In this document: positions 24,101-32,637 of the stretch, one piece after another | Numbering within the stretch: the stretch's first letter is position 1 | How the letters are laid out: every line of letters starts with the position of its first letter | DNA from: Corynebacterium sp. HMSC05H05 | Lineage (GTDB): Bacteria > Actinomycetota > Actinomycetes > Mycobacteriales > Mycobacteriaceae | NCBI RefSeq assembly: GCF_001807265.1 | Contig: NZ_KV788371.1 | Location: 155,440 to 219,439, forward strand | Direction of reading: 5' to 3' | DNA: 64,000 nt | The notes under the pieces: model-generated | Database searches by the model: none | Seen by the model: only the letters and a program-made list of their open reading frames with translations | Told to the model about the DNA's origin: nothing | Program-made: the position numbers and the translations under genes

Positions 24101-25736
24101 GGGCGCCGGGGCGGGCCTTGAGGGTGGTGCCCTCCAAAATTGCGCGAGGCCGCAACTCGGCGAAATCCGTGGACGGGTAGATGCCGATGACCAGGTCGAT
24201 CACCGAGTCGAACACCTCGCGCGCCAGGTCCCTGTAGGGCCAGGCGCGGCGCACCGTGTCGTACCACTCGTCGACATCCAGGTCCTCCACCGCCACCGCC
24301 GCCACGGTCTGCTGCGCCAGTACGTCCAAGGGGCTGCGCGGGGTGTGCAGCTCCTCGATGAGCCCCTCGCGCATCCGCGGCACCGTCACCGCGGTTTGCA
24401 CCAGGTCGGAGCGGTGCTTCGGGTAGAAGGTGCCCTCGGAGACCGCGCCGACGGTGTGCCCGGCGCGGCCCACGCGCTGCAGCCCGGAGGCGACCGAGGG
24501 TGGCGACTCCACCTGGATGACCAGGTCCACCGCGCCCATGTCGATGCCCAGCTCCAGCGAGGAGGTGGACACCACCGCGCGCAGGGTGCCCTCCTTGAGC
24601 ATGGTTTCGGTCTGGGCGCGCTCGTCCTTGCTCACGCTGCCGTGGTGGGCGCGGGCGATCACGTTCGCGGCGTGGCCGGCGGTGTCCACCGACTTCATCA
24701 GCTGCGCCGGCGGGCGCCGCGTCAGCGCAGCGAGCGCCTCCGGGTCGTGCTCCTTGGCCCAGAGCTCGTTGAGCTGGCTGGTCAGCCGCTCGGCGGTGCG
24801 GCGCGAGTTCACGAACACGATGGTGGAGCGGTGCGCCATCACCTCGTCGTACACCGCACGCTCGATGTGGGGCCAGATGGAGTTCACGGCGCCCGGCGGC
24901 GCTGCAGGCTCAGCTTCGTCCAGCGCGTCGTCGAAGACCGCGTCCCCGATGGTGGAGGCGTCCTCGGGCACGGGCAGGTCGGACATGTCGTCCACTGGCA
25001 CCCGCACGTCGAGATGCCAGCGCTTCTCCGCGGGCGGGTTGATGATGGTGGTCTTGGGCCCCAAAAAGTTGGCCACCGCCTCGATCGGGCGCACCGTGGC
25101 GGATAGGCCGATGCGCTGGAAGTCCCCCGCCAGCCGCCGCAGCCGCTCCAGTGAGAGCGCAAGGTGCACGCCGCGCTTCGTGCCGGCCAGGGCGTGGATC
25201 TCGTCCACAATGACCGTGTCCACCGTCTTCAAGATGCCCGCCGCCTTCGAGGTGAGCATGAGATACAGCGACTCCGGCGTGGTGATCAAAATGTCCGGGG
25301 GTTTTCGCACCTGCCGGTTGCGCTCGGACTGCGGGGTGTCGCCCGAGCGCACCCCGACCGAGATGTCGGGCATGTCGCGGCCCAGCTTCTGCGCCACCCG
25401 CGCGATGCCGGCCAGCGGCGCGCGCAGGTTGTTCTCCACGTCCACGCCCAGTGCTTTGAGGGGCGAGATGTAGAGGACTCGCACGCCGCCGTGGGTGGAG
25501 GCGGACGCGCCGTCGATAGGCAGGGCCTGCTGCCCGGCGCGCTCCACCAACGAGTTGAGCGACCACATAAACGCCGCCAGCGTCTTACCGGAGCCCGTGG
25601 GCGCGACCACCAGCGCGTTTTCGCCGTCGGAGATCGCACGCCACGCCTGCTCCTGCACCGCGGTCGGCGCAGCGAAGACGTCCCCGAACCACTGGGCCAC
25701 CTGCGGGTGGAAGCGGCTGAGGATCGGCGCGTTCAT
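21102..25736 (-). CDS. lhr: Lhr-type large DEAD/DEAH helicase
   Basis: 1544 aa from ATG 25736 (MNAPILSRFHPQVAQWF). Superfamily 2 motifs: Q-motif and Walker A APTGSGKT (residues 45-52), VDEIHALAGTKRGVH, IGLSATVRP, VSTSSLELGIDMG, and QRVGRAGHTVG. The long tail after the helicase core contains the winged-helix and C-terminal domains of Lhr, a 3'-5' helicase of DNA repair; in mycobacteria it is induced by crosslinking damage. ATG 25736 lies just before the conserved start and 31 nt from the divergent cysQ. The tail carries Gly- and basic-rich stretches (KAAHRARRRPSRSRVR) that vary in this family. Confidence 0.95.
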   Translation of the reverse strand: MNAPILSRFHPQVAQWFGDVFAAPTAVQEQAWRAISDGENALVVAPTGSGKTLAAFMWSLNSLVERAGQQALPIDGASASTHGGVRVLYISPLKALGVDVENNLRAPLAGIARVAQKLGRDMPDISVGVRSGDTPQSERNRQVRKPPDILITTPESLYLMLTSKAAGILKTVDTVIVDEIHALAGTKRGVHLALSLERLRRLAGDFQRIGLSATVRPIEAVANFLGPKTTIINPPAEKRWHLDVRVPVDDMSDLPVPEDASTIGDAVFDDALDEAEPAAPPGAVNSIWPHIERAVYDEVMAHRSTIVFVNSRRTAERLTSQLNELWAKEHDPEALAALTRRPPAQLMKSVDTAGHAANVIARAHHGSVSKDERAQTETMLKEGTLRAVVSTSSLELGIDMGAVDLVIQVESPPSVASGLQRVGRAGHTVGAVSEGTFYPKHRSDLVQTAVTVPRMREGLIEELHTPRSPLDVLAQQTVAAVAVEDLDVDEWYDTVRRAWPYRDLAREVFDSVIDLVIGIYPSTDFAELRPRAILEGTTLKARPGAQRVAVANAGTIPDRGMFGVFLVGADDKAPRRVGELDEEMVYESRVGDVFTLGASSWRVENITRDQVQVSPAPGHTGRLPFWTGDGLGRPYELGKALGAFRREAKSSLDQSLDERARANLLQYLNEQEEATGILPDEKTLVLERFTDELGDWRVVLHTPFGKGVNAAWALATGWRVAQETGMDAQAVAGDDGIVLRLPQGEKEPDGAIFQFDADEIADIVTEQVGNSALFASRFRECAARALLLPRRNPGKRAPLWQQRQRAEQLLDVARNYPSFPIILETVRECLQDVYDLPALQEVMRDMNTRRVRIAEVTTDQPSPFASSLLFNYTGAFMYEGDTPLAEKRAAALSLDPSLLAKLLGTVELRELLDGDIIAEVDASLRRLGRASTSEQFADTLRIVGPVPIDELRLHTEVPLESLEQALGARMMRVRIGGREHVAQVLDAPLLRDGLGVPVPPGVAAQVQTIPDALAQLVGRWVRTRGPFTLRDLADAFGLAVGAAHSALQPLVDKDKVIPGRYRQGVEEEKYVAAEVLRIIRSRSLAAARAQTRPVSQSAYGRFLPAWSNVAPVGVTPALRGADGVYSVLEQLAGVRLPASAWESHILPARVGDYSPVMLDELTASGEIAIVGAGKAGARDPWIMLLPADYAAQLAPQVDEPLLSLTQSQVMEKVRRGGGFLFTDLLEPTTTTEELREAMWDLVEAGFLAPDSFAPIRARLAGGKAAHRARRRPSRSRVRSGRTSFAASVPPDMVGRWSLTPTPDDDATRRSVALGESLLDRYGVVTRGSVVAEDILGGFALAYKTLSGFEASGKAMRGYLVEGLGASQFSTPATIDRLRGHQDSDDVVGWPSGAREPHVHVLAATDPANPYGAALPWPAQGPTRSAGAMVVLVDGLLAAHVTRGGKTMTTFFDTFPDGVGDPMPLVVGALTAAVRAGRMQPLAVEKLNGGPAYSLKEYGATATHKGAKIGGRASAPPKRRGRSVAEALGELEGSEGPAEGLTFDD

Positions 25737-25766
25737 CACGCCAACCTTAGCGGTAGAGTCGGGTGC

Positions 25767-26540
25767 ATGACTGCTCAGTACTCGGATTCCCGGCTGACCA
25801 ACCTCATCGCCGAGGGCACCGGCGAGATCCTCAAAGGCGTGCGCGGCGTGGGCCTGTTGCGGGGCCGCGAGCTCGGCGAGGCGGGCGACGAGCTCGCCCA
25901 AAGCTGGATCTCCAGGGTGCTTTCGCAGCACAGGCCTGACGACGGCTTCCTGTCGGAGGAGGCCGCCGACAACCAGGACCGCCTGTCGAAGGACAGGGTC
26001 TGGATCGTCGACCCCCTCGACGGCACGAAGGAGTTCGCCACCGGCCGCCAGGACTGGGCGGTGCACGTCGCACTCGTGGAGGACGGGGTGCCCACCCACG
26101 CCGCGGTGGGCCTGCCGGATTTGGGTGTCGTGTTCAAGTCCTCCGACGTCCGCCACGTCTCCGGGCCGTTCGCGGGCAAGGTGGCAATGTCGAGGAACAG
26201 GCCCCCGGCCGTCGCGAAGCATGTCGCCCAAGCCTTGGACTTTGAGGTGCAACCCGTGGGCTCGGCGGGCGCGAAGGCGATGCACGTGCTGCTGGGCGAC
26301 TACGACGCCTACGTCCACGCCGGCGGCCAGTACGAGTGGGACCAGGCCGCGCCCGTGGGTGTCGCGCTCGCGGCGGGGCTGCACGCCTCGCGCCTCGACG
26401 GCACCCCGCTGCGCTACAACAACGCGGACACCTACATCCCCGATATTGTGATCTGCCGGCCCGAACTTGCCGACGACATTCTGGACGCCGCCGCCCGCTA
26501 CCACGACGAGCACGGCACCTTTGAAGGAGTAGCCAAGTGA
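25767..26540 (+). CDS. cysQ: 3'(2'),5'-bisphosphate nucleotidase (inositol monophosphatase family)
   Basis: 257 aa from ATG 25767. Metal-binding motifs of the FIG superfamily are present: FLSEEAADN (Glu), [13 protein letters not shown] (DPxDGT) and [12 protein letters not shown] (WDxAA). CysQ hydrolyses PAP to AMP during sulfate assimilation. Divergent from lhr. It overlaps thyA by 4 nt (GTGA), the first of a chain cysQ-thyA-folA with coupled starts. Confidence 0.88.
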   Translation: MTAQYSDSRLTNLIAEGTGEILKGVRGVGLLRGRELGEAGDELAQSWISRVLSQHRPDDGFLSEEAADNQDRLSKDRVWIVDPLDGTKEFATGRQDWAVHVALVEDGVPTHAAVGLPDLGVVFKSSDVRHVSGPFAGKVAMSRNRPPAVAKHVAQALDFEVQPVGSAGAKAMHVLLGDYDAYVHAGGQYEWDQAAPVGVALAAGLHASRLDGTPLRYNNADTYIPDIVICRPELADDILDAAARYHDEHGTFEGVAK

Positions 26541-27334
26541 TTTCCACCCCGTACGAGGACCTGCTGCGCGACGTGCTGGAAAACGGCGCCGAGAAGGGCG
26601 ACCGCACCGGCACCGGCACCCGCAGCGTGTTCGGCCGCCAGATCCGCTACGACCTTTCCGAGTCCTTTCCCCTGCTGACCACCAAGAAGGTCTACTTCAA
26701 GGGCGTCGTCGGCGAGCTGCTGTGGTTCTTGCGCGGCGATTCCAACGTGCGCTGGCTGCAGGACAACGGGGTGCGCATCTGGAACGAGTGGGCCGACGAA
26801 AATGGCGAGCTCGGCCCCGTCTACGGCGTGCAGTGGCGCTCCTGGCCCACCCCGGACGGCGGGCACATCGACCAGATCGAGGAGGTCCTGCGCACCCTGC
26901 GCGAGAACCCCGATTCGCGCCGCAACCTGGTCTCCGCGTGGAACGTCGCCGAGCTGGACAAGATGGCGCTTATGCCGTGCCACCTGCTGTTCCAGCTCTA
27001 CGTCGCCGACGGCCGCTTGAGTATGCAGGTGTACCAGCGCAGCGCCGACATGTTCCTCGGCGTGCCGTTCAACATCGCCTCCTACGCGCTGTTGACCCAC
27101 ATGTTCGCCCAGCAGGCGGGCCTCGAGGTCGGCGAGCTGATCTGGACGGGCGGCGACTGCCACATCTACAACAACCACCTCGACCAGGTGCGCGAACAGC
27201 TCTCCCGCGACGCCCGCGAGTACCCGCAGCTGAAGCTGCGCAAGGCCGCGTCGATCTTCGACTACGACTTCGACGACATCGAGGTTGTGGGCTACGACCC
27301 GCACCCCACCATCAAGGCGGAGGTGTCCGTATGA
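26537..27334 (+). CDS. thyA: Thymidylate synthase
   Basis: 265 aa, the size of ThyA. It methylates dUMP to dTMP using methylene-[14 protein letters not shown] binds phosphate, Cys148 in LMPCHLLFQ is the nucleophile, and [17 protein letters not shown] and [10 protein letters not shown] complete the active site. GTG start inside the end of cysQ, preceded by AAGGAG. The product DHF is recycled by the next gene, folA, which overlaps by ATGA. Confidence 0.98.
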   Translation: MISTPYEDLLRDVLENGAEKGDRTGTGTRSVFGRQIRYDLSESFPLLTTKKVYFKGVVGELLWFLRGDSNVRWLQDNGVRIWNEWADENGELGPVYGVQWRSWPTPDGGHIDQIEEVLRTLRENPDSRRNLVSAWNVAELDKMALMPCHLLFQLYVADGRLSMQVYQRSADMFLGVPFNIASYALLTHMFAQQAGLEVGELIWTGGDCHIYNNHLDQVREQLSRDAREYPQLKLRKAASIFDYDFDDIEVVGYDPHPTIKAEVSV

Positions 27335-27810
27335 CCTTGGGCGCAATCTGGGCCCAAAGCCTCGACGGCATCATCGGCGACGGCGCCGGCATGCCCTGGC
27401 ACCTGCCCGAGGACCTCAAGCACTTCAAGGAGACCACCCTGGGCAGCCCCATCATCATGGGGCGACGCACCTGGGAGTCGCTGCCCGTTCGCCCGCTGCC
27501 GGGCCGCAAAAACATCGTGCTGTCCTCGCGCGAGGCCGACGAGTGGTCGGACGGCGCCTCCGTGTGCCGCGACATCCCGGACCTGGAGTCGGACGCGTGG
27601 ATCCTCGGCGGCGCCCAGGTCTACGAGGCCACCCTCGACGAGGTGGATGTCATCGAGCGCACACTTATCGACGTCCATCCGGACCTCCCCGCAAACAAAG
27701 CCGTCCACGCGCCCCGCATCGACGACGCCTTCGAGCTGGTCCGCGACGGCGAGTGGCAGACCTCCACCACCGGCCTGCGCTACAAGTTCCAACGTTTTGA
27801 AAGGGTTTGA
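27331..27810 (+). CDS. folA: Dihydrofolate reductase
   Basis: 159 aa. It reduces DHF to THF with NADPH. Signs are [29 protein letters not shown] with the substrate Glu/Asp position, [12 protein letters not shown] and the NADPH loop [10 protein letters not shown], and [17 protein letters not shown] overlap with thyA makes a thyA-folA pair, the usual grouping because ThyA is the main DHF producer. Confidence 0.97.
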   Translation: MTLGAIWAQSLDGIIGDGAGMPWHLPEDLKHFKETTLGSPIIMGRRTWESLPVRPLPGRKNIVLSSREADEWSDGASVCRDIPDLESDAWILGGAQVYEATLDEVDVIERTLIDVHPDLPANKAVHAPRIDDAFELVRDGEWQTSTTGLRYKFQRFERV

Positions 27811-27811
27811 C

Positions 27812-28096
27812 ATGACCGTTGCTACGCCCAATACCTCCTCGCACGTGACCATCTTCGCCGCGGACTGGTGCCCGTTCTGCCGCAAGCTGCGCGAGCGCCT
27901 CGACCGCACCGAAACCCCCTACGACCTGGTAGACGTCGACGCCGACGGCATGGACGAGGTCAACGCCTGGATCGAGTCCGTCAACGACGGCAACCGCATC
28001 GTGCCCACCGTGCTGTATTCCGACGGCACCCACGCCACCAACCCGGAGGCCTCCGCGGTGCGCGCGAAGCTGCGCGAGCTCACCGGCGATAAGTAG
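27812..28096 (+). CDS. mrx1: Mycoredoxin / glutaredoxin-like protein
   Basis: 94 aa thioredoxin-fold protein. The redox motif is C20-P-F-C23 in FAADWCPFCRKLRERLD, and the cis-proline loop is IVPTV. Corynebacteria use mycothiol, and the protein is of the mycoredoxin-1 type that reduces mycothiol mixed disulfides; the CPFC variant differs from the more usual CPYC. ATG 27812 follows the folA stop by 1 nt, so it belongs to the same operon. It abuts the next, convergent gene without a gap. Confidence 0.85.
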   Translation: MTVATPNTSSHVTIFAADWCPFCRKLRERLDRTETPYDLVDVDADGMDEVNAWIESVNDGNRIVPTVLYSDGTHATNPEASAVRAKLRELTGDK

Positions 28097-29485
28097 TTAA
28101 CCTCCGAAGTCCCGCATTGCGGCCTCGGCGGCCCACCACCCCGGCATGCCGTGCACCCCGGCCCCGGGGGCGGTCGAGGACGAGGCCATGTACAGCCCCT
28201 TGCGCAGCCGGTGCGGCTGGCGCAGAAGGAGCTGCGCCCCGTCCATGGCGCCCCCGGCGATGTCGCCGCCGACGAGGTTGGGGTTCCACGCCTCCAGCTC
28301 GTGCGGGGGCGTTTCGATCTTTTCCCGGACCACCCCGCGGAAGCCGGGCGCGAACCGCTCGATCTGCTTGGCGATCTTCTCCGCCACCTCGCCGGGGTGG
28401 CGCTCCCGGTGGCCGTGCGGGACGTGGGCGTAGGTCCACAGCACCAGCCCGCGGGAGGGGTCGGCGGCGTACTGCTGCGCCGCCATCACAAACGGCCGCT
28501 CGGGCATGACGCCGCGGGCCACTTGCCTTTCGGCCCGCACGATCTCGTCCGCGGTGCCGCCGACGTGCACCGTCGCGGCCTGTCCCACCCTGGCATCGGC
28601 CCACGGCACCGGGGCATCCAGCAGGAAGTCCACCTTGTGCACCCCCGGACCGTAGCGCCACCGACGCATGGACCGGGTGCGGCGGGTAGGCAGCGACGTG
28701 CCGTCGAGAGGCAGCACCTGCTTCGCCGTGAGGTTGAGGATTACGGCGTCCGCCTCGGGGAGCGCGCGGACCTCCTCGCCGCGGCGCACCTGACCGCCGT
28801 GCTCCTCGACGATCCTGGCTAAAGCGGCCGTGACCGCGCCCGAACCGCCTTCCGCCACCGGCCACCCGCGCGTCATGCCGAGCGCCCCGAAGAGCAGGCC
28901 GAACGCTCCGGTAAACGGCCGCCCCGGCGAGGTGATTGCGTGCGTCGCGCTGCCGGCGAACAAGGCGCGGGCCTCCTCGGTGCGAAACGCGGCCCGCCCG
29001 AGCGCGGTGGCCGGCCACAGCCCGCGCGCGCCGAACCGCGCCAGCGCAAATGGATGGCGGGGCACACGCGGCATCGGCGCCAGCACGTCCTCGAGGAGGT
29101 CGTCCACGTGCTCCACCACAGGCCTATGCAGCCGCTCCCACGCCCCGCCATCGACACCGAGGCCCGCCACTGTGCCCTCCAGCGTGCCCGCCAGCACCGC
29201 GGCGCCGCTGCCCAGCGGGTGCGCCATCTCGTACGGCGCGCGCAGCCAGCGCACCCCGTAGTCCTCCAGCCGCAGCGCGAGGAAGGCCGGGCTGGCGGCC
29301 CCGAAGGGGTGGCAGGCGGCGCCGAGGTCGACCAGCGTGGCGTCGTCAAGCTTTTGTGTCGACGCCGCACCCCCGACCTCGCCCGAGCGCTCGAGCACCC
29401 GCACCCGCCACCCGCTTCGAGCGAGGCGCGCGGCGGCCGTGAGCCCGTTGGGCCCGGCGCCGACGACAACTGCCAAAGGTTTCAC
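28097..29485 (-). CDS. FAD-dependent oxidoreductase, phytoene-desaturase-like
   Basis: 462 aa from GTG 29485 (VKPLAVVVGAGPNG). A start ten codons further upstream (29515) would overlap the divergent DoxX-like gene start, so I prefer GTG. VVVGAGPNGLTAAARLA is the Rossmann dinucleotide fold; RVRVLERSGEVGGAAST and the C-terminal GLYMASSSTAPGAGVHGMPG segment resemble the carotenoid-desaturase/retinol-isomerase group, but this subgroup is annotated only as NAD(P)/FAD oxidoreductase in corynebacteria. Substrate unknown, no carotenoid genes nearby. Confidence 0.75.
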   Translation of the reverse strand: MKPLAVVVGAGPNGLTAAARLARSGWRVRVLERSGEVGGAASTQKLDDATLVDLGAACHPFGAASPAFLALRLEDYGVRWLRAPYEMAHPLGSGAAVLAGTLEGTVAGLGVDGGAWERLHRPVVEHVDDLLEDVLAPMPRVPRHPFALARFGARGLWPATALGRAAFRTEEARALFAGSATHAITSPGRPFTGAFGLLFGALGMTRGWPVAEGGSGAVTAALARIVEEHGGQVRRGEEVRALPEADAVILNLTAKQVLPLDGTSLPTRRTRSMRRWRYGPGVHKVDFLLDAPVPWADARVGQAATVHVGGTADEIVRAERQVARGVMPERPFVMAAQQYAADPSRGLVLWTYAHVPHGHRERHPGEVAEKIAKQIERFAPGFRGVVREKIETPPHELEAWNPNLVGGDIAGGAMDGAQLLLRQPHRLRKGLYMASSSTAPGAGVHGMPGWWAAEAAMRDFGG

Positions 29486-29513
29486 CGTGCCGATGGTAGC
29501 TAGACTGCTGCCC

Positions 29514-30548
29514 ATGAACGCGAAACAGATTGGTTGGGCACTTCACTGGGTCGTGCGCATGGTGGCGTTTGGGCTGCTCATGCCGTACGCGGTTTTCAAA
29601 CTTGGGCTGATGCAGATGAGCAAGCCGGACTTCCCAGAGCTGCTGATCACCCTCGGCGAGAAGTCTCCGATGGGGCTTTTGTGGACCTTCATGGGCTTCT
29701 CCCCCGTCGTGCAGTTCCTCGCCGGTCTGGCCGAATTCGTCGCCGCCATCTTGCTGCTGTGGCGGCGCACCGCGTGGCTCGGCGGGCTGATCGGCTTTAT
29801 CGATCTTGCCGTGGTGTGGCTATTGAACATGACCTTCGACGTGCCCGTGAAGCTCCCCTCGGCGTTCCAGGCGCTTTTGTACCTGCTGGTGCTGGCGCCG
29901 TGGCTGCCGCGCCTGTTCCGCTTCCTCGCCGGACGCGCGGCTGAGGCCGTGGAGCCGCCGCGCGTGATCACCAACGACAAGGTCCACCGCGTGACCCGCT
30001 TCTTCCCTGCCGTGGCCGCGGTGGTCGCGCTCGGCGCGGGCGGGTTCGTGATGGCCAACGGTATCCCGAAAGCTCTCGACCGCGAGGGCACCGAGCTGTC
30101 CGGCGTGTACTCGGTCGCCGGCGGCGACATCGAGCCCGCGCCTGCACTCGCGGATGACCGCCGCTGGTCCGAGATCGCGTTCGGCTCCTTCGACGGCTTC
30201 GAGGCCGGCAACTTCTACCGGGTCGAGGGCGAAACCCCCGACGGCGAGTTCCACGGACTCGCTGCTTTGCGACGAGCCTCCGGCGACCTCCACGAAGGCT
30301 TCTACACCCTTGACGGCGACCGCGTGACCATCCAGCTCACCGCCCCCATGACCGACGACGGCGTCAACGCCGCCCCGCGCGGCCCCATCGAGGAAACGCT
30401 GGAGTTCACCTGGCGCGCTGACGGGGATGCGCTCGAGCTTTCGCCTATCGACGGCACCGCCGACGCCTTCGAGCTGACCCCCTCCAAGCTCGGCACCACC
30501 CTGCTGGACCGGCCGTTCACGTGGGTTTCCCCGCCGTTCAACCGGTAA
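29514..30548 (+). CDS. DoxX-like membrane protein with extracytoplasmic C-terminal domain
   Basis: 344 aa from ATG 29514. Four membrane helices in residues about 1-150 have a DoxX-like pattern (LLMPYAVFKLG, FMGFSPVVQFLAGLAEFVAAILLL). A fifth helix (VTRFFPAVAAVVALGAGGFVMAN) leads to a beta-rich soluble domain of about 145 residues with SGVYSVAGGDIEP and FTWRADGDALELSPIDG. The fusion is atypical, since plain DoxX proteins end after the helices. Divergent from the FAD oxidoreductase, and the short gap means they share a promoter region; a redox partnership is possible but not shown. Confidence 0.7.
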   Translation: MNAKQIGWALHWVVRMVAFGLLMPYAVFKLGLMQMSKPDFPELLITLGEKSPMGLLWTFMGFSPVVQFLAGLAEFVAAILLLWRRTAWLGGLIGFIDLAVVWLLNMTFDVPVKLPSAFQALLYLLVLAPWLPRLFRFLAGRAAEAVEPPRVITNDKVHRVTRFFPAVAAVVALGAGGFVMANGIPKALDREGTELSGVYSVAGGDIEPAPALADDRRWSEIAFGSFDGFEAGNFYRVEGETPDGEFHGLAALRRASGDLHEGFYTLDGDRVTIQLTAPMTDDGVNAAPRGPIEETLEFTWRADGDALELSPIDGTADAFELTPSKLGTTLLDRPFTWVSPPFNR

Positions 30549-30568
30549 TTGGGGCGGGTAGTTACCCC

Positions 30569-31165
30569 TCAAGACAAAAGCGCCGAGATGCCCTCGGAGA
30601 GGATCTCACGTGGGCTGATGTGGTGCGCCGCATGGAGGCGCGCATAGGTCGGGGCCTGCTCAGGGTCGATGGCAACGCGCTTTTCGTCGGGCGCGATGGG
30701 AGCGGTCAGGGCGGCGCCGATCACTAGGTTTGATAACCGGTAGGAAGTTCCCAACGGATCCGGAGCGCCCGCTCGCTCGAGCAGCACGCACATACGCTCG
30801 GAAAGCGCCAAGTACGCAGGACCCCTGGGTGCCCGCATTCCGATGACTTGGCCTGCCCATCGGTGGGCCGTGAGATGCGAGAAGAAATCTTGCATCAGGG
30901 TAGACAGGTCGGCGTTGCGGATCGATTCGTTCATCACCGGATCGTCTGCAAGCGCTGTGTCGAGGGCGAGGTCAAACAGGTCGTCGACTGATTCAACGCG
31001 GGAATACAAGCTGGCTGGAGCGACCCCCACCTGCTGCGCCACAGCCCTGAGGGTGAGGGCTCTCAATCCGCCTTCATCCAGCAGTCTCACCGAGGCCCTC
31101 GCAATCTCCGCGATGTCCACGGCGCGGTGGCGTTGCACAGGTTTTCGGTGTTCCCAGTAGCTCAC
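30569..31165 (-). CDS. TetR/AcrR-family transcriptional regulator
   Basis: 198 aa. The N-terminal helix-turn-helix shows IAEIARASVRLLDEGG, LTLRAVAQQVGVAPASLYSRV, followed by a ligand-binding C-terminal domain without identifiable ligand. GTG start at 31165. Divergent from the GNAT gene with a 59-bp gap that holds CTAAC (about 31173) and GTTAG (about 31208) half-sites, so the regulator probably controls itself and the acetyltransferase. Confidence 0.88.
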   Translation of the reverse strand: MSYWEHRKPVQRHRAVDIAEIARASVRLLDEGGLRALTLRAVAQQVGVAPASLYSRVESVDDLFDLALDTALADDPVMNESIRNADLSTLMQDFFSHLTAHRWAGQVIGMRAPRGPAYLALSERMCVLLERAGAPDPLGTSYRLSNLVIGAALTAPIAPDEKRVAIDPEQAPTYARLHAAHHISPREILSEGISALLS

Positions 31166-31224
31166 CCCACCAGGCTAACCAAACATTTCCGCAGCAACTA
31201 TCCGTCCTATGTTAGTTTTGCACC

Positions 31225-32295
31225 ATGTTGGATGCCACGAAGCTCCCGATCGTCCATGAGGGCACGCGCTTACGGCCCCTCTCCGAGCTAGATGCGAACG
31301 CGTACGCAAGCGGAACCAAAGATGAGGCCGTGCTGCGCTTCGGCCACTTACCCGAACCCGACTACACTCCAGAATCCGTGCGACGGTTAATCCGCGGAGA
31401 GATCGCGGCGGGCCTCTCGTCCGGCACGCTGGCAGTCCTCGCGCTCGCCGATGCCGAGACGAACCAGTTCGTGGGCTCCCTAGTACTTTTCGACGTCAAC
31501 TCCGAGGCCGCCGAGGTCGGGTTCTGGATCCATCCCGATGGGCGAGGAAATGGACACGCCCGCCGGGGACTGGAATTGGCATCGCGCTTCGCCCGCGACT
31601 GTGGACTTCGGGCTTTGACGGCACGCACGCTTCCAGAAAACAAGCTCTCCCAGCGGTGTTTGACCAGCGCAAGATTCCGCGAGACCGGGCGAAGCGTAGG
31701 AACCACGCCCGCGGGACAGCAGGCGGAATTGCTCCACTACCAGCGCGACCTCGCGCCTGCCAACCAGTGGCCGTTGATAACGGAACGGCTCCAGCTCCGA
31801 CTCCATGAACCAGGCGATGCCGGTTGGCTCCACGACCTTTATTCACGACCTGACGTTGCCCGCTACCTGTTGGACGAGCCGTGGACCGCGGAAGCCACCC
31901 GTGAGAAGCTCGGCGAGCGACTAGCCAAGACCGGCCTCGGCGACGAGGCCGGCGCGCTCGCATTGGTCATCGAACATGGCGGCGCCCCTATCGGAGACGT
32001 CGCGCTGTGGCTTACCGATAAGGAGCACCGCCAGGGTGAAATCGGATGGGTTCTCAACCCGGAGTTTGGCGGGCAAGGGTTCGCCAGCGAAGCCGTCCGA
32101 GCGGTCCTTGCCCTCGGATTTGACCACTATCGCCTCCACCGCATCACGGCACAGATGGACGCCCGCAATAGTGCCTCAGCAGCACTCGCCCGCCGCGTCG
32201 GGCTCCGGCTCGAAGCGCATCACGTCCAGGACTGGTACAGCAAGGGTGAATGGACCGACACCCTCGTCTACGCGCGACTTGCCTCAGAGAGCTAA
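31225..32295 (+). CDS. Tandem GNAT-family N-acetyltransferase
   Basis: 356 aa with two acetyl-CoA-binding GNAT domains in one chain: residues about 10-170 with WIHPDGRGNGHARRGLELA, and about 180-350 with WVLNPEFGGQGFASEAVRA and the RimJ/RimL-type ending ARNSASAALARRVGLRLE. Such enzymes acetylate amines, proteins or antibiotics. It is divergent from a TetR regulator, a combination often found with resistance or detoxification genes; no substrate is evident. The DNA directly after it becomes accessory and AT-richer. Confidence 0.85.
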   Translation: MLDATKLPIVHEGTRLRPLSELDANAYASGTKDEAVLRFGHLPEPDYTPESVRRLIRGEIAAGLSSGTLAVLALADAETNQFVGSLVLFDVNSEAAEVGFWIHPDGRGNGHARRGLELASRFARDCGLRALTARTLPENKLSQRCLTSARFRETGRSVGTTPAGQQAELLHYQRDLAPANQWPLITERLQLRLHEPGDAGWLHDLYSRPDVARYLLDEPWTAEATREKLGERLAKTGLGDEAGALALVIEHGGAPIGDVALWLTDKEHRQGEIGWVLNPEFGGQGFASEAVRAVLALGFDHYRLHRITAQMDARNSASAALARRVGLRLEAHHVQDWYSKGEWTDTLVYARLASES

Positions 32296-32330
32296 AACCA
32301 ATGAACGCCTCTACCCGGCAATGGAGGCCA

Positions 32331-32628
32331 TTCGAACAATCCCCAACCCAGCTAGTTCGCGTCCATCCTGACCAGTCCCCCTCTCACTGTTTTTGAGTTC
32401 TCATCTCACGGTTCAACGGATAAGGAAGCCCCACAAAACCAAAAGCGCAGGCCCGTTGGTCTTTCAGCGGACAACCACAAGCTCACCGCGTTCCCCTACC
32501 GATGCCCTGTGCAAAAGACTTCTGTACTTCCCGACGGATGGCGTGTCAGGCCGGTACCCCCATGGAGCCCAAGTGGTTTGATGCCTGCCGCTTCACAGAT
32601 CGCAACATCTGGAACATGATTTTCAGGG
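32331..32628 (-). pseudogene. Diverged, frame-broken copy of the 3' end of the recombinase-like gene
   Basis: This stretch aligns over about 300 bp with 33500-33800, including TTCGAACAATCCC at both left ends, CAAGTG(G/T)TTTGAT and GCCTGCCGCTTCACAGATCG. On the minus strand it reads NHVPDVAICEAAGIK, the same as the intact gene's HVPDVAICEAAGIK, before frame breaks. The gene-free DNA 32296-32637 is essentially this relic. Confidence 0.65.
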
Positions 32629-32637
32629 TGACCCGAT

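Noticed and set aside
25737..26513. The long upstream extension of lhr on the minus strand (259 extra codons)
   Set aside because: It is opposite cysQ and lacks helicase sequence; MNAPILSRFHPQ is the conserved start, so lhr begins at 25736.
28097..29515. A start at 29515 for the FAD oxidoreductase
   Set aside because: It would overlap the divergent DoxX-like start; GTG 29485 directly before the Rossmann motif is more likely.
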